In this document: in pieces, positions 21,960 through 34,638 of the stretch
Layout: every line of letters begins with the position of its first letter
How positions within the stretch are numbered: the first letter of the stretch is position 1
Source: Gentiana macrophylla
Taxonomy: Eukaryota > Streptophyta > Magnoliopsida > Gentianales > Gentianaceae
NCBI GenBank assembly: GCA_026214975.1
Contig: CM047817.1
Location: forward strand, 60,978,407 to 61,042,406
Reading direction: 5' to 3'
DNA length: 64,000 nt
Position numbers and translations under genes: made by a program
Notes under the pieces: generated by a model
Seen by the model: the letters and a program-made list of their open reading frames with translations, nothing else
What the model was told of the DNA's origin: nothing
Database searches by the model: none

Positions 21960-24590
21960 TCAAACTCTTGTAGGTCGGTATCCACGCAGATGGCGCGGTT
22001 TAGCCTCTTTCTTAGTCATCAGATAACGCAAAGCAGCGTGATCAGTCCACACAATCACTTGAGCTCCTAACAAGTAACTACGAAACTTGTCCATAGCAAA
22101 AACTACGGCCAAAAGCTCCTTTTCAGTAGTGGTATAGTTAACTTGAGAGGGGTTCAATGTGTGACTGGCGTAATAGATAGGCTGGAACTTCCCCTTGATC
22201 TTTTGCCCTAGAACAGCACCAACAACATAGTTTGATGCATCGCACATAAGCTCAAAGGGTAGGTTCCAGTCCGGAGATATAAGTATTGGAGCAGAGATCA
22301 GACGATTTTTGAGCTCCTCAAACGCATGCCTGCAGCTATCATCAAAGGCGAACTCAACGTCTTCCTTAAGTAAGGTAGACAGGGGCTTGGCGATCTTTGA
22401 AAAGTCCTGAATGAATCTCCTATAAAAGCCGACATGTCCGAGAAAACTTCTGACTTCGCGAACATTCTTAGGATAACTCATCTTCTCGATAGCTTCCACC
22501 TTAGCCCTATCTACCTCAATACCTTTGGCGGACACTTTGTGGCCAAGAACTATGCCTTCATCTACCATGAAATGGCATTTTTCCCAATTAAGCACTAAGT
22601 CCTTTTCCACACATTTAGACAACACCTGATTAAGATTATCGAGGCAATCATCGAAGGATTGACCAAAGACCGAGAAATCATCCATAAAAATCTCCATGCA
22701 CTTTTCAACTAGCCCGTCAAAGATTACCATCATACACCATTGAAAGGTGGCTGGGGTATTACAGAGACCAAATGGCATCCGCCTGTAGGCGAATGTCCCA
22801 TAAGGACAGGTGAAAGTGGTCTTCTCTTGGTCAACAGGATCGATGGGTATCTGGAAGTATCCTGGAATATCCATCGAGGAAACATAAGAAGGCATGTCCC
22901 GCCAGACGCTCAAGCATCGGGTCAATAAAGGGAAGGGGAAATGATCTTTCAGTGTGACCTCATTGAGCTTTCGATAATCGATACATACTCTGTATCCAGT
23001 AACGAGCCTCAATGCTATCTCTTCTCCCTTCTCATTCTTATCAATAGTAATTCCACCTTTCTTGGGAACTACTTGAGTTGGGGATACCCACTCACTGTCT
23101 GCAATGGCGTAAATGATACCCATATCTAGAAGCTTTATAATTTCCTTCTTGACTACCTCTTGCATGTGAGGGTTTAGCCTCCTTTGGGGTTGCCTTACAC
23201 ATTTGGCTCCCTCACTAGTCTTGATCTTGTGCATACAGATGTCGGGAGACATCCTTCGGATATCTCCCACCTGCCATCCAAAGGCTTTCTCATTTTTGCG
23301 CAAAACGTTTAACAGTTTAAGCTCTTCTATTCGAGATAGCTTGGCAGAGATGATCAAAGGAAGCTTGTCACCTTCTCTCAGAAATACATACTTAAGATGT
23401 TTAGGCAACGGCTTCAGAATCAAGTCTACAGGGGGTTCCTCTAGACTTGTTTTAAGATCTCCACTCCTCAACTCAACATCGTTGAGCTTACTTAGTGGCC
23501 CTACTGCCAAAGCTTCTTCTCTTAGCTCATCCTCGAATTCAGCTGCTAAATGATCTAGATTGACCACACCATGATTGTTCAGATTATCGATCAATCGCTC
23601 ATATTCTGCTTCTACAGCCAAGACTTGCTTATCCATGAAGTCATTGAAGTCATCAGACGTCTCCTCAATGGAACAGCCGGTTGGAGAACCGGAGGGTACT
23701 TGAATAGATTTAGAAACACTATAGCTCACCTCTTGGTCACCAACTCGGATAGTTACTTTCCCACCATCACAATCGATGAGGGCTCTAGCTGTAGAAAGGA
23801 AAGGTCTTCCAAGAATCAGAGGGACATTTTCATTTTTCTCCATATCTAAGACATACCAGTCAACGGGAAAGGTAAACCTACCAACTTGAACCAATACGTC
23901 CTTCAGGATCCCTGAGGCTTTCTTTGAAGATCTATCAGTGAACTGCAAGTTCATGGTAGTGGGTTCTAGAAGACTTTGTAAACCCAGCTGCTTGCAAATA
24001 GATAATGGCATCAAGCTTATGGATGCACCCAGGTCACATAAAGAATTTGGAAAGACTAGGCCTCCCATCTGCAATGTGAGCACGAATTTTCCGGGGTCAC
24101 CTCTTTTGATTGGTAAGTCTGGATAATTGATCATTGAACAATCATCACCAATTGCCTGATCCATTTCTGCTAACTTCTTCTTCGAAGAAACAACATCCTT
24201 TATGAATTTGGTGTACTTAGGCATCTCTACCAAGACATCTGACAATGGAAGATTAACCTGAGTATTTTTCAACAAATTAAGCACCTTTTCATACTTCTTA
24301 TCTTCGCTCAATGGGATGTTGCTCTTTCTAGGTGGAAAGGGAAGCTTTTTCAAATCCTCCTCGGAAAATACTTTCTTCGAGGGCGAACTAACGGCCTTGT
24401 CTTCCAAATCTTTCCATCGAACCGTCTTTTCATTCTTTTTGTTAGTCAGGGGATCAACCACCTGACTATCATTTAACTTATCATTCCTCAGGGGATCAGC
24501 CACCTGAGGATCCTCAAATGTTTCACTTCTCAGGGGAACAGCCACCTGAGGACTTCCAATTGATTCTTTATTCCTCAAGGGATCAGCCAC
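21960..24590 (-). CDS. pol: Element B protease, reverse transcriptase and RNase H
   Basis: 876 codons. The N-terminal 60 residues hold repeats of a short PQVADPLRN-like phrase. The aspartic protease follows with SLCDLGASISLMP and VPLILGRPFL. RT has RVCIDYRKLNEVTLKDHFPF, YGTFAYRRMPFGLCNTPATF and the catalytic FMDDFSVFG. RNase H has [38 protein letters not shown] and [11 protein letters not shown]. Between DHFPF and GYFQI the wording departs from the family, which suggests two nearby indels that cancel. The frame ends at 21960 through a shift shortly after RHLR. Close in sequence to D and Athila-1. Confidence 0.94.
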   Translation of the reverse strand: MADPLRNKESIGSPQVAVPLRSETFEDPQVADPLRNDKLNDSQVVDPLTNKKNEKTVRWKDLEDKAVSSPSKKVFSEEDLKKLPFPPRKSNIPLSEDKKYEKVLNLLKNTQVNLPLSDVLVEMPKYTKFIKDVVSSKKKLAEMDQAIGDDCSMINYPDLPIKRGDPGKFVLTLQMGGLVFPNSLCDLGASISLMPLSICKQLGLQSLLEPTTMNLQFTDRSSKKASGILKDVLVQVGRFTFPVDWYVLDMEKNENVPLILGRPFLSTARALIDCDGGKVTIRVGDQEVSYSVSKSIQVPSGSPTGCSIEETSDDFNDFMDKQVLAVEAEYERLIDNLNNHGVVNLDHLAAEFEDELREEALAVGPLSKLNDVELRSGDLKTSLEEPPVDLILKPLPKHLKYVFLREGDKLPLIISAKLSRIEELKLLNVLRKNEKAFGWQVGDIRRMSPDICMHKIKTSEGAKCVRQPQRRLNPHMQEVVKKEIIKLLDMGIIYAIADSEWVSPTQVVPKKGGITIDKNEKGEEIALRLVTGYRVCIDYRKLNEVTLKDHFPFPLLTRCLSVWRDMPSYVSSMDIPGYFQIPIDPVDQEKTTFTCPYGTFAYRRMPFGLCNTPATFQWCMMVIFDGLVEKCMEIFMDDFSVFGQSFDDCLDNLNQVLSKCVEKDLVLNWEKCHFMVDEGIVLGHKVSAKGIEVDRAKVEAIEKMSYPKNVREVRSFLGHVGFYRRFIQDFSKIAKPLSTLLKEDVEFAFDDSCRHAFEELKNRLISAPILISPDWNLPFELMCDASNYVVGAVLGQKIKGKFQPIYYASHTLNPSQVNYTTTEKELLAVVFAMDKFRSYLLGAQVIVWTDHAALRYLMTKKEAKPRHLRGYRPTRV

Positions 24591-26428
24591 TTGAGGAATC
24601 TCAACTCTTTCTTCTATCGGGATCGGCCACCGATTTTCCTTCGCAGACCAAGGGATGATGGGTGCTCAACTCTCCCTCCCGCCTTACCAATGGCAGGAGG
24701 GCTAGTGGTTTCCCTGGAAGCCAGGGGACCACCAACTTGAGAACCACTTCTCAAATTCATTGCACCTGGCCTCTTCTACCGTGACGGAGGTGAAGGTACC
24801 AGTCGGTGCATTGATCGCCGCTTAAATCGGCCTGGCGACTTGACCGCCTCTTGGATTCTTTTCCGTGAAGTCGAGCAACCGCCTCGACGGTCAGAGAGGC
24901 TAAGCGCTCACCAATTGCCCGATTTGCCTCTCAAGACTTTTCATCGCCCCGCTTTGCTCCTCCCGAAATGAATTCCATTCGGCTTTTATATAAATCCTGG
25001 TGGGAGGTGCCTTGAGAGTTTTGAAAGTTCTGGGAAATGGTGGCTTGGCCGACTTTGGAATGAGAATTAGAATTGGCGGGCCAATTTCGATTGAACCTTT
25101 CTTTGTGGATTGGAAGAATTATAGCTTGGGTTACGATTATAACCAGGGTTTCTATTGAAGTTCGAATTAAGATTAAATCAAGACCGATTAAACCCTTGGT
25201 TTTGGAAGCTGCTACGGCCGAGAATTGGTTATTGAATCTCTCGATTTGTCCGCCAGAGAAAGCATTGACTTCCGCGATTTCGCCCAATCATGGGACGAGG
25301 CGAGCCGTGTGCCTATGCTATCACATACTTGGCATGTGATTGGATTATGTCGTCCATAGTCATGAGCGGCATTGACTTCTTTGGTAGAGGGAAGAAAATT
25401 GACATTGGCCACCATATGGCGGTCGGCCTGACAAGCTTCACAAGATGTGGAACTTGAGAGTTCTGTGAAGGTGAAGGAGCCTGATAACTCGGATTTGGAA
25501 AGTTTTGAGAAGTTGTCATTTGAGAGGTTGCCATTTGCTTCTGCAACATGGCAACGAGATTTTGCATCGTCACCTCTTCGACCTTGGGAGGCGGAGGAGG
25601 TGCTTGAATGGCTTGATAAGAGGGGGCATAATTGTACTTGGCAATGTCTTCGAACAATGCCCAACCCTCCTCAGGTGTTTTCTTCAGAAATGCCCCACCA
25701 GAGGAACTATTGACCATGCCCTTGGTGAGCTCGGTCAATCCACTGAAGAAAGTATGGACTTGCCTTTGCTTTGGCAAGCCATGATGGGGACACTTGCGCA
25801 GGAGAGACTTAAACCTTTTCCACGCATCAAAGAATGACTCATTTTCCAAATTGACGAATGTGACGATTTCGTTGAGACAATGGGTCTGCTTTTGAAGGAG
25901 GAAAGTATTGACTTAGAAATTCCTTCTCGAGCTCAAATTTTACGTAGTGATGGATTCAGAGGGGAGAGAGTGATACCACTCGAGTGCCTCCCCCCGTAAG
26001 GAAAATGGAAATAGTTTAAGCTTGATGGCATCCTCACTTACACCTTGGATACGGGTAGTACCGCATATTTGCAAGAATGTGTGTAAGTGAGTGTGGGGGT
26101 TTTCAGATTAGAAACCATGGAAAATTGATGCATGCTGCATCATCTGAATAAGTCCGGGTTTAAGCTCGAAGTTTGGAGCAGTAATGGTAGGCATGACGAT
26201 AGCCGGGTTTATGGTGACTGTACCGGGCATGGCATAGTCGGCCAACGTCCGTCTATCTTCCGCTGCCATTAATACTATTCTTTCGAGATCTCCTGAAAGA
26301 TATTGCTCAAATTCTTGATCCAGAGCGTTTCCTTCGTCGAAACGAAGTCTCCGCCTATTGGGTCGGACTATGGTCCGCTCGGGGTCAGGGGAATAGATTA
26401 GTGGTCCCTTATGACTACGAGTTTGCAT
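24591..26428 (-). pseudogene. gag: Element B gag, frameshifted
   Basis: Starts at 26428 with MQTRSHKGPLIYSPDPERTI, the same MQTRS opening as D. The first block runs to 26108; the second (25313-25849) has the gag domain (ESFFDAWKRFKSLLRKCPHH, then a helical part and Pro-rich PPPPPK); the third (24931-25287) is the Asn/Gln-rich end. Each break is a small shift. Between 24591 and 24930 the frames are scrambled, and short GGATCAGCCACCTGAGG-type repeats continue from the pol N-terminus. Confidence 0.85.
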
Positions 26429-27427
26429 AAACCGAACACCAACTCAAGGTGTTGAGCAAGAAAGGATAGAAAGTGATGAATGGACAGATCAGACGAGCGT
26501 CCAGATTCCTGGATGGGCGTCTGTCTGGATTTTGAAGCGAACGCAGGCGTCAGAAACCGGACGTTCGTCCAACTGACAAAAACACGAACAGAAACGAAGA
26601 AAAATTTAAGGCAGACGGGCGTCCACTAGTTTAGACGCCCGTTTGAAAGAATAAAAACAAGAACAGAGACGGATAAAACAGCAGAAGAACGGGGGAAAAA
26701 GAGACAGAGGGAAAGGATAACTAAACCTAGAGGAATCAAAAACTACGAAACTTAACTACGAAAAATTTAAAAACAGAAAAAAAAAACAGGAAACACTAAA
26801 AACGTGTTGAAATCTTCTGAGCCCAAAATGGAAGGGAAAACAGTGGATTTTGACCTCGAAAACGGTGTCGGACGGCCTTTGGCCGTCTGCCACGCGTCGT
26901 CGGCGTCGAACGAGCTTTCGAATTGGGGTCCTGCGCGCCAAACGGACACTCGAGCCCAAAGTTATGGCCAAAATACTATCAAGTGCTAAACGGACCCTTT
27001 TATCCTAAAATTTGATCGTGAAAGGTGTGAGTCGATGATTCAACCTAAGAAACCTACCTACGACACTTACCTACGAAAAAACAGAAAACCTAATTGAAAT
27101 AAAAATAAAAACTAATGGCAGCACAGATGCACGGGCGCCCAATTAATCGGACGGGCGCCCTCCTGAGGAAGAAGCTGGACGGGCGTCAGATGACCAGGCG
27201 CTCGTCCAACCGAACAGATTCGAACAGAGAGCGAAAAAGAAACGATAATAGTAAAACATGGATGACTAAAACTCAAAAGCAAAAGTCTATACTACAACTA
27301 ACAAGAACAAATATTAATTAACGAAAAAACAAATAAGTAAAAACAACTAAATCACCAACTAAAAGCAGAAATAAAAACAAAAACCTAACCTAAATTACTA
27401 ATGAAAAACAAAAACTAGACAACCGTC
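26429..27427 (-). other. Leader of element B between PBS and gag
   Basis: Non-coding. Contains GGACG-type boxes (26480-26640, 27130-27215) and a block at 26800-26965 highly similar to the leader of D (36340-36510), including the GACGGCC-AAA-GGCCGTC hairpin at 26871-26887. Confidence 0.75.
26871..26887 (-). promoter_or_regulatory. Leader hairpin of element B
   Basis: A 7-bp stem GACGGCC/GGCCGTC with an AAA loop (minus strand). The D copy has AACGGCC/GGCCGTT, so one pair changes from G-C to A-T on both sides. Confidence 0.6.
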
Positions 27428-27445
27428 CGGTTCGCAACGGCGCCA
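27428..27445 (-). promoter_or_regulatory. Primer-binding site of element B
   Basis: Minus strand TGGCGCCGTTGC then diverging from the tRNA-Asp complement (GAACCG instead of CGGGGA). It lies six bases (AGTTTT) after the LTR end, as in D. Divergence beyond 12 nt may be mutation or read error. Confidence 0.8.
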
Positions 27446-27451
27446 AAAACT

Positions 27452-28965
27452 TGTCCCGGATTTTATCAATATAAAACAACAAGTAATAAACCGTTAACCT
27501 CAAGTGCAAGGATTGTAGTATGGAGGCTAATGCCGGGTCGATCTTACGGGAACTAGATCATTGTGAACCCTAGCTTTTGTTTTTAACTAACTATTGTCAC
27601 GAAAACTAACCTAAACAGGGAACTAAAACTGGACAAACATGCTGAAAATAAACTAGACAGAGGATGAAATCCAAAGCTAGGAAAGATTGAAAGCGATAAA
27701 CTAAACTAAACTAAAGTGCAGAAAAAGTAGACTAATCTAACAATTCAAGTTCAAAGGATTAAAATCAAATTATAACGAACGAACAAGCAATTGATCCACC
27801 TATCCTATCAACATTCAATTCTAATTCGGATTAATTCGTGATCTCTACTCAAGTCGTGATTCACCTAATCGAAGGCATAAACTCCTACTCTCGTAGACAA
27901 GTTCGTTTCCTAATCTTTTATCTTTCGATGTTAAAGATTACGTCTTTCTAACCTAGGCGTGAAATCTTTCAATTTCTAATCTAGAAAATCAATCTAATAA
28001 CTCGCTTTAGTTAGATCGAAGATCTATTCTTTTATCACGGTGATCTATCGTTAACATGATTTTCATCAAATAAACAATCATCAAAGCAAGCATCTTTCGA
28101 TTATACATGCAAAGACATACAAAACATGATAAAAGAAACGAACTTCAAATAGATACTCACAGATTAATCACGAATCAAAACTGAATTGTTGAAGGAAGGC
28201 TTCACAACGCTTGTTCAAGAGGGTTTTAGCCTCTTAACATCCTTGTTGCAACTCGAATTGATGAAATAAAAGACATGAATCTATCTAATCTAATCTAGGA
28301 ATTAAATTGCATAAACTGGAAGAAAATAGAGTAAAAATGCAGCCTGAGCCGCCCCTATGAAATTAGGGTTCGAATTGTGTGTCAAGGGTTTGAGAAATTG
28401 CGCCTATTTATAGATTTTTAGGTCGGTTTAGGCTAAGGCGGTGCTTGACGCCCGTCCACTATCTTTGGACGCCGTCAAAGAAAGCTTTCGACGGAGGTGA
28501 ACGCTGACCGCTTCGGGCGTCCAAACTCTCTCAGATTAAATTTTCCTTACGGACGCCCGTTTAAGGTCTTCAAACGCCCGTCCAGGGTTGATGCAAGGTG
28601 GACGCTGCTCGTTACTTTGATTCGACGCCATCCATCTTCGATCAAAAACGGACTTCTTCAACTCTATCTCTTTTCCTTCTCAATCCAACTCACCATTATC
28701 TCCTCTATCTTGATTTAGCTCGAGTTTTATCAACATTTGATCATCAATTCAGCCTCAAACAAGTACCTACATGACATCAAAAACACCGCAAAGTGTAACA
28801 TAATTCCAATAAACATAAAATCATAATTAAAACATATAAATTCACCAACTTTGCGATTAACTCATTAAAAATATTATTTGCTCAATAATTCATTTAAACG
28901 CTTAATTCCCATGCAATTAATACGAATATGGGGGAAAACATTATAAAATATAACGTTATAAATAT
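27452..28965 (-). repeat. 5' LTR of element B (outer end truncated)
   Basis: Matches 17237-18676. The outer 20-25 bp carrying TGTTAAGGGTGAAA are missing, and at about 28964 the sequence passes straight into the U5 side of LTR A2 (AACCCCAAGTATAAGG). Confidence 0.88.
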
Positions 28966-30519
28966 AACCCCAAGTATAAGGATCATAGTACTAGTGGTTA
29001 ATGCCGGGTCGATCTTACGGGGAACTAGACGATTGTGGTTCCTAGTTTTTGTCTAACTAAGCTATGTCACGGAAAACTAAACTAAACAGCGATTAAACAA
29101 AACTAAACTGAACATATATGCTGAATATAAACTAGACAGAGGACGAATCCAAAGCTAGGGAGGTTTGGTTGCGAACAAATTACTCTAAAAAGTGCAATAG
29201 AAGATAAACTAACTAAACAGTTTAAGTCTCAAGGGTTAAATCAAATTTAATATGGGCAAACGAGTATTGATCCACCTATCCAACAAACACTAATCTCTCA
29301 TCCCGATTATATTTCAGTTTCTACCAAGTTGTGGTTCATCTTATCAAAGGTATGAATCCTACTTTCGTAGATGATTCGCCTATTAATTTCTATCTTTCGA
29401 TTTACGGAAATTAACGCGTCATAACATAAACAAAGATGTAAACTTTAACGTTTTAACCTAGATTTCAACCTATCAACTTTCGTTTGACATAGACTAAAGA
29501 TCTATTCCTAAATCATGGTGATCTAATGTTTATAAAGACTTTCATCAAATATAAAACATCGTACATGCACATCTTTCGATATAAATGCAATTAACCAACA
29601 TAAGACATGATAAAGGAAACAACTTGATTAAAACTTACAATATAGTCGAAGAATCAAAATCAATGAAAGTTGGATGGCTTCACAATGCTCGTTTGATTGG
29701 AGCCTAGCCTCTTAGCATCCTTGAATAGCTTGAATTGTTGAAGTAAATTGCATAAACTAAACTAATTTAATCTAGGAATTTAAGAGCATAAAACTGGGAA
29801 AAAAACTGAGTAAAAACGCAGCCTATAGCCGCCCCTAGGGTTTAGGGTTCGAGAATTGTAAAATTGGTATCTCAATGTGTAAAAATAGGCAAGTATTTAT
29901 AGAGATTTGAGGCGGTTTTACTAAGTCGGCAATCCGGACGCTCGTCCGGTTAAGTGGACGCTCGTCCAAGTGTTCTGAACTCCAATGTAGACGTTCTTCT
30001 GGATAGCGCCCAAACTCTCTCGATCTTCTTTTTGCACCTTGACGCCGCTCGCTTTTCCGGACGTTCGCTCAAGAAGTTCATGATGCCTCAAGATTGAATT
30101 CTTCCTCTGACGCCCGCTTGGATTTGTCGACGCCCGCCCACTCCTCGGACGGAACTTGGACGCCGCTTTAGCTGGAATAAAACTTGATTAAATCATCTCT
30201 ATCTCTTTTCCTCGCCCACTCCATTCGATCATTATCTCTTCTTAAATCTTTATAGCTCGAATTTTAACCCTTTTGATCATCATTTGAGCACAATAAACAT
30301 TCCTATAACACATGGAAAACATCGCAAACTGTAATAAAGTCCAATTAATTATAATTCACGATGAAAACACATAATTTATTCAATATTGCGATTAAGTCCT
30401 TAAAAACCTAGTATGCTCAATATTTCCATATAAGGGCCATTTATTATGCAATTAATCCAATTAAGAGTGAAAATACCCTAAAATATATCATAATAAAACA
30501 TAGACTTTCACCCTTAACA
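28966..30519 (-). repeat. LTR A2
   Basis: Minus-oriented family A LTR; the U5 end is clipped by about 35 bp at the junction with B, and the U3 end CCCTTAACA is at 30511-30519. Confidence 0.9.
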
Positions 30520-32003
30520 ACTCCCCCACACTTAGCTTTTGCTCGTCCTGAGCAAAACAAAACGAAAAATTAGGCTCGAGAAAGGAAAACAGGCATCTAA
30601 ACAAGTATAACATATATTCAATAACTTAGGTGTTCACCATCGTGTAAGTGCATAGCCATAGGAAACTTCCACTAGAACCAAACTTGAATAACTCAAAGCA
30701 AAACTAGCTAATACCCCCTCGTAGAATAGTAATAAATGACACTCATAAGATGTACCCTACAAACGTGACATATCCCGAAAAGGATGATCGAATGAATCTA
30801 GGGCCTTTCTGAAATACTCAGAGGATAATCCCTACAAAGATATCTATCAGTTTATACTGGGGATAAGATTAACGAAAACTAAGCCTTATTCATTTCATAA
30901 CACATCTTAAGTTGATTGAATTCATTCACTTTAAACACACATTAGGGTGAGCTTTTGCCCTCATAGCAGAATAGGACATTTCGAGATAATCCCCTACCTT
31001 ACTCCAATCATAAGGCAGCTTTTCCTAACTGTCGTGAGCTCTTAGTCATCATAGTGGTATAGGACATACGTGGTATACCCTATCGCACTCAAATCATCGA
31101 CTAGCTTCCGACACACACATAGATTCATTTAAATTTTTCAACTTCTCATTTGACATTAGTTACGTGCTACTTATCACATTCAAACCTCTAGATATTCACA
31201 GTATCTCATACTTCGGATCTAAATACAAACTATCATAAATCTCAAGATATATACGTAGCACTAAGCACATGACTTATAAGAAAATCAAAAATTACTAATC
31301 CAAAACGGGGTATAACTTTATAAATTAGCTCATCATTCACTATGGCTCTCGTGAAAAATAGTGTCGTGAAACAACTAACTTATCAAATACATGAAATATC
31401 GCATAGATGACCATAAAAACAACGAACTTCAAATTGAATTGCCTACTCGGGACAAAACAAAAACAAAAGTGTCGGAAAATTTTGAAAAATTACGCCATTT
31501 CGCATAAAACAACAATCTAACGATTAAACAAACGTGTACGCATAGGTACAAATCGAACTATCCCTCCCCACACTTAAAAATGCAACATGTCCTCATGTTG
31601 TGCAAAGTAAAAGGATAAGAAACTTAGTCAGATGTATGCGCAGAGAAAATCGAGATGTTGGTCAGGCCGAGCATGAAAGAAACAACACTCGCAAAAGCGT
31701 CGAAACAACGTCCAAACCGAACTCAACCGAGAGCTCAACAAAACTAGATCTGTGCACTACTCGACAAAACAAATGAATCTCGGGGAAACGGGTACAATAA
31801 CGGAATAATGTGAAAGGAATGAATGAAAGAGATATAACAACAAGCGTCATCCAAAAATGATCATAATACCAACGAAATCGCAATCCAAGTACGTGGTGCT
31901 AGGATACTTACATGATTTAAGACAACATACGCCACGATAATCAACGATGAGCGAGAAAAATAGAAAGTACAGTAAATCATGGAAGCATCAAAAGGAAAGT
32001 AGT
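30520..32003 (-). other. Array spacer 1 (non-coding internal region)
   Basis: Begins with a polypurine tract and the TTTTGCTC-AGGAC-GAGCAAAA hairpin (30537-30557), carries the duplicated 3' UTR block (about 30955-31110) and a second tract with a CAACAT-loop-ATGTTG hairpin (31583-31600). No gag, pol or PBS. Homologous to the 3' UTR of element B for about 1.1 kb; the last 0.4 kb is specific to family A. Confidence 0.85.
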
Positions 32004-33592
32004 AAAACAAACAAGTAATAAATTTATAATCCGGTTAACCCCAAGTATAAGGTTCGTAGTAGTACTAGTGGTTAATGCCGGGTCGATCTTACTGGGAACT
32101 AGACGATTGTGGTTCCTAGTTTTTGTCTAACTAAGCTATGTCACAGAAAACTAAACTAAACAGCGATTAAACAAAACTAAACTGAACATATATGCTGAAT
32201 ATAAACTAGACAGAGGACGAATCCAAAGCTAGGGAGGTTTGGTTGCGAACAAATTACTCTAAAAAGTGCAATAGAAGATAAACTAACTAAACGATTCAAG
32301 TCTCAAGTGGTTAAATCAAATTTAATATGGGCAAACGAGTATTGATCCACCTATCCAACAAACACTAATCTCTCATCCCGATTATATTGCGTTTCTACCA
32401 AGTTGTGGTTCATCTTATCAAAGGTATGAATCCTACTTTGTAGATGATTCGCTTATTAATTTCTATCTTTCGATTTACGGAAATTAACGCGTCATAACAT
32501 AAACAAAGATGTAAACTTTAACGTTTTAACCTAGATTTTCAACCTATCAACTTTCGTTTGACATAGACTAAAGATCTATTCCTAAATCATGGTGATCTAA
32601 TGTTTATAAAGACTTTCATCAAATATAAAACATCGTACATGCACATCTTTCGATATAAATGCAATTAACCAACATAAGACATGATAAAGGAAACAACTTG
32701 ATTAAAACTTACAATATAGTCGAAGAATCAAAATCAATGAAAGTTGGATGGCTTCACAATGCTCGTTTGATTGGAGCCTAGCCTCTTAGCATCCTTGAAT
32801 AGCTTGAATTGTTGAAGTAAATTGCATAAACTAAACTAATTTAATCTAGGAATTTAAGAACATAAAACTGGGAAAAAAACTGAGTAAAACCGCAGCGTAT
32901 AGCCGCCCCTAGGGTTTAGGGTTCGAGAATTGTAAAATTGGTATCTCAATGTGTAAAAATAGGCAAGTATTTATAGAGATTTGAGTCGGTTTTACTAAGT
33001 CGGCAATCCGGACGCTCGTCCGGTTAAGTGGACGCTCGTCCAAGTGTTCTGAACTCCAATGTAGACGTTCGTCTGGATAGCGTCCAAACTCTCTGATCTT
33101 CTTTTTGCACCTTGACGCTGCTCGCTTCTTCGGACATTCGCTCAAGTAAGTTCATGATGCCTCAGTATTGAATTCTTCCTCTAGACGCCCGTTTGGATTG
33201 TCAGACGCCCGTCCACTCCTGGACGGGACTTGGACGCCAGTTTTAGCTGGAATAAAACTTGATTAAATCATCTCTATCTCTTTTCCTGTCCACTCCATTC
33301 GATCATTATCTCTTCTTAAATCTTTATAGCTCGAATTTTAACCCTTTTGATCATCATTTGAGCACAATAAACATACCTATAACACATGGAAAACATCGCA
33401 AACTGTAATAAAGTCCAATTAATTATAATTCACGATGAAAACACATAATTTATTCAATATTGCGATTAAGTCCTTAAAAACCTAGTATGCTCAATATTTC
33501 CATATAAGGGCCATTTATTATGCAATTAATCCAATTAAGAGGAAAATACCCTAAAATATATCATAATAAAACATAGACTTTCACCCTTAACA
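32004..33592 (-). repeat. LTR A3
   Basis: Complete family A LTR in minus orientation, with the U3 end at 33592 next to a polypurine tract. Confidence 0.92.
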
Positions 33593-34638
33593 ACTCCCCA
33601 CACTTAGCTTTTGCTCGTCGAGCAAAACAAAATGAAAAATTAGGCTCGAGAAAGGAAAACAGCATCTAAACAAGTATAACATATATTCAATAACTTAGGT
33701 GTTCACCATCGTGTAAGTGCATAGCCATAGGAAACTTCCACTAGAACCAAACTTGAATAACTCAAAGCAAAACTAGCTAATACCCCTCGTAGAATAGTAA
33801 TAAATGACACCATAAGATGTACCTACAAACGTGACATATCCCTAAAAGGATGATCGAATGAATCTAGGGCCTTTCGAAATACTCAGAGGATAATCCCTAC
33901 AAAGATATCTATCGGTTTATACTGGGGATAAGATTAAACTAAAATCGAGCCTTATTCATTTCATAACACATCTTAAGTTGATTGAATTCATTCACTTTAA
34001 ACACACATTAGGGTGAGCTTTTGCCCTCATAGCGAGAATAGGACATTTCGAGATAATCCCTACCTTACTCCAATCATAAGGCAATTTTTTCCTAATCGCC
34101 GTGAGCTCTTAGTCATCATAGTGGTATAGGACATACGTGGTATACCCTATCGCACTCAAATCATCGACTAGCTTCCGACACACACATAGATTCATTTAAA
34201 TTTTTCAACTTCTCATTTGACATTAGTTACGTGCTACTTATCACATTCAAACCTCTAGATATTCACAGTATCTCATACTTCGGATCTAAATACAAACTAT
34301 CATAAATCTCAAGATATATACGTAGCACTAAGCACATGACTTATAAGAAAATCAAAAATTACTAATCCAAAACGGGGTATAACTTTATAAATTAGCTCAT
34401 CATTCACTATGGCTCGTGAAAAATAGTGTCAGGTGAAACAACTAACTTATCAAATACATGAAATATCGCATAGATGACCATAAAAACAACGAACTTCAAA
34501 TTGAATTGCCTACTCGGGACAAAACAAAAACAAAAGTGTCGGAAAATTTTGAAAAATTACGCTCATTTCGCATAAAACAACAATCTAACGTACTAAACAA
34601 ACGTGTACGCATAGGTACAAATCGAACTATCCCCTCCC
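33593..34638 (-). other. Array spacer 2, left part, split by element D
   Basis: Same as spacer 1 up to the internal polypurine tract, where element D is inserted; the remainder is at 46158-46594. The hairpin loop before the first tract has lost two bases relative to the other copies (33605-33625). Confidence 0.85.
34634..34638. repeat. Target-site duplication CTCCC of element D, left copy
   Basis: CTCCC at 34634-34638 and 46153-46157 flank element D exactly. The target was the polypurine tract of the array spacer. Confidence 0.9.

Larger units (their letters stand above)
17237..28965 (-). mobile_element. Element B: Athila-type Ty3/gypsy element, minus strand
   Basis: Both LTRs, PBS, leader, gag, protease-RT-RNase H, integrase, 3' UTR and two polypurine tracts are present in the expected minus-strand order. 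Both LTRs are clipped at their outer ends (about 80 bp missing on the left, about 25 bp on the right), so no target duplication is visible and both borders abut family A LTR sequence. The pol frames are the longest in the window, so B is either younger or better read than D. Confidence 0.9.
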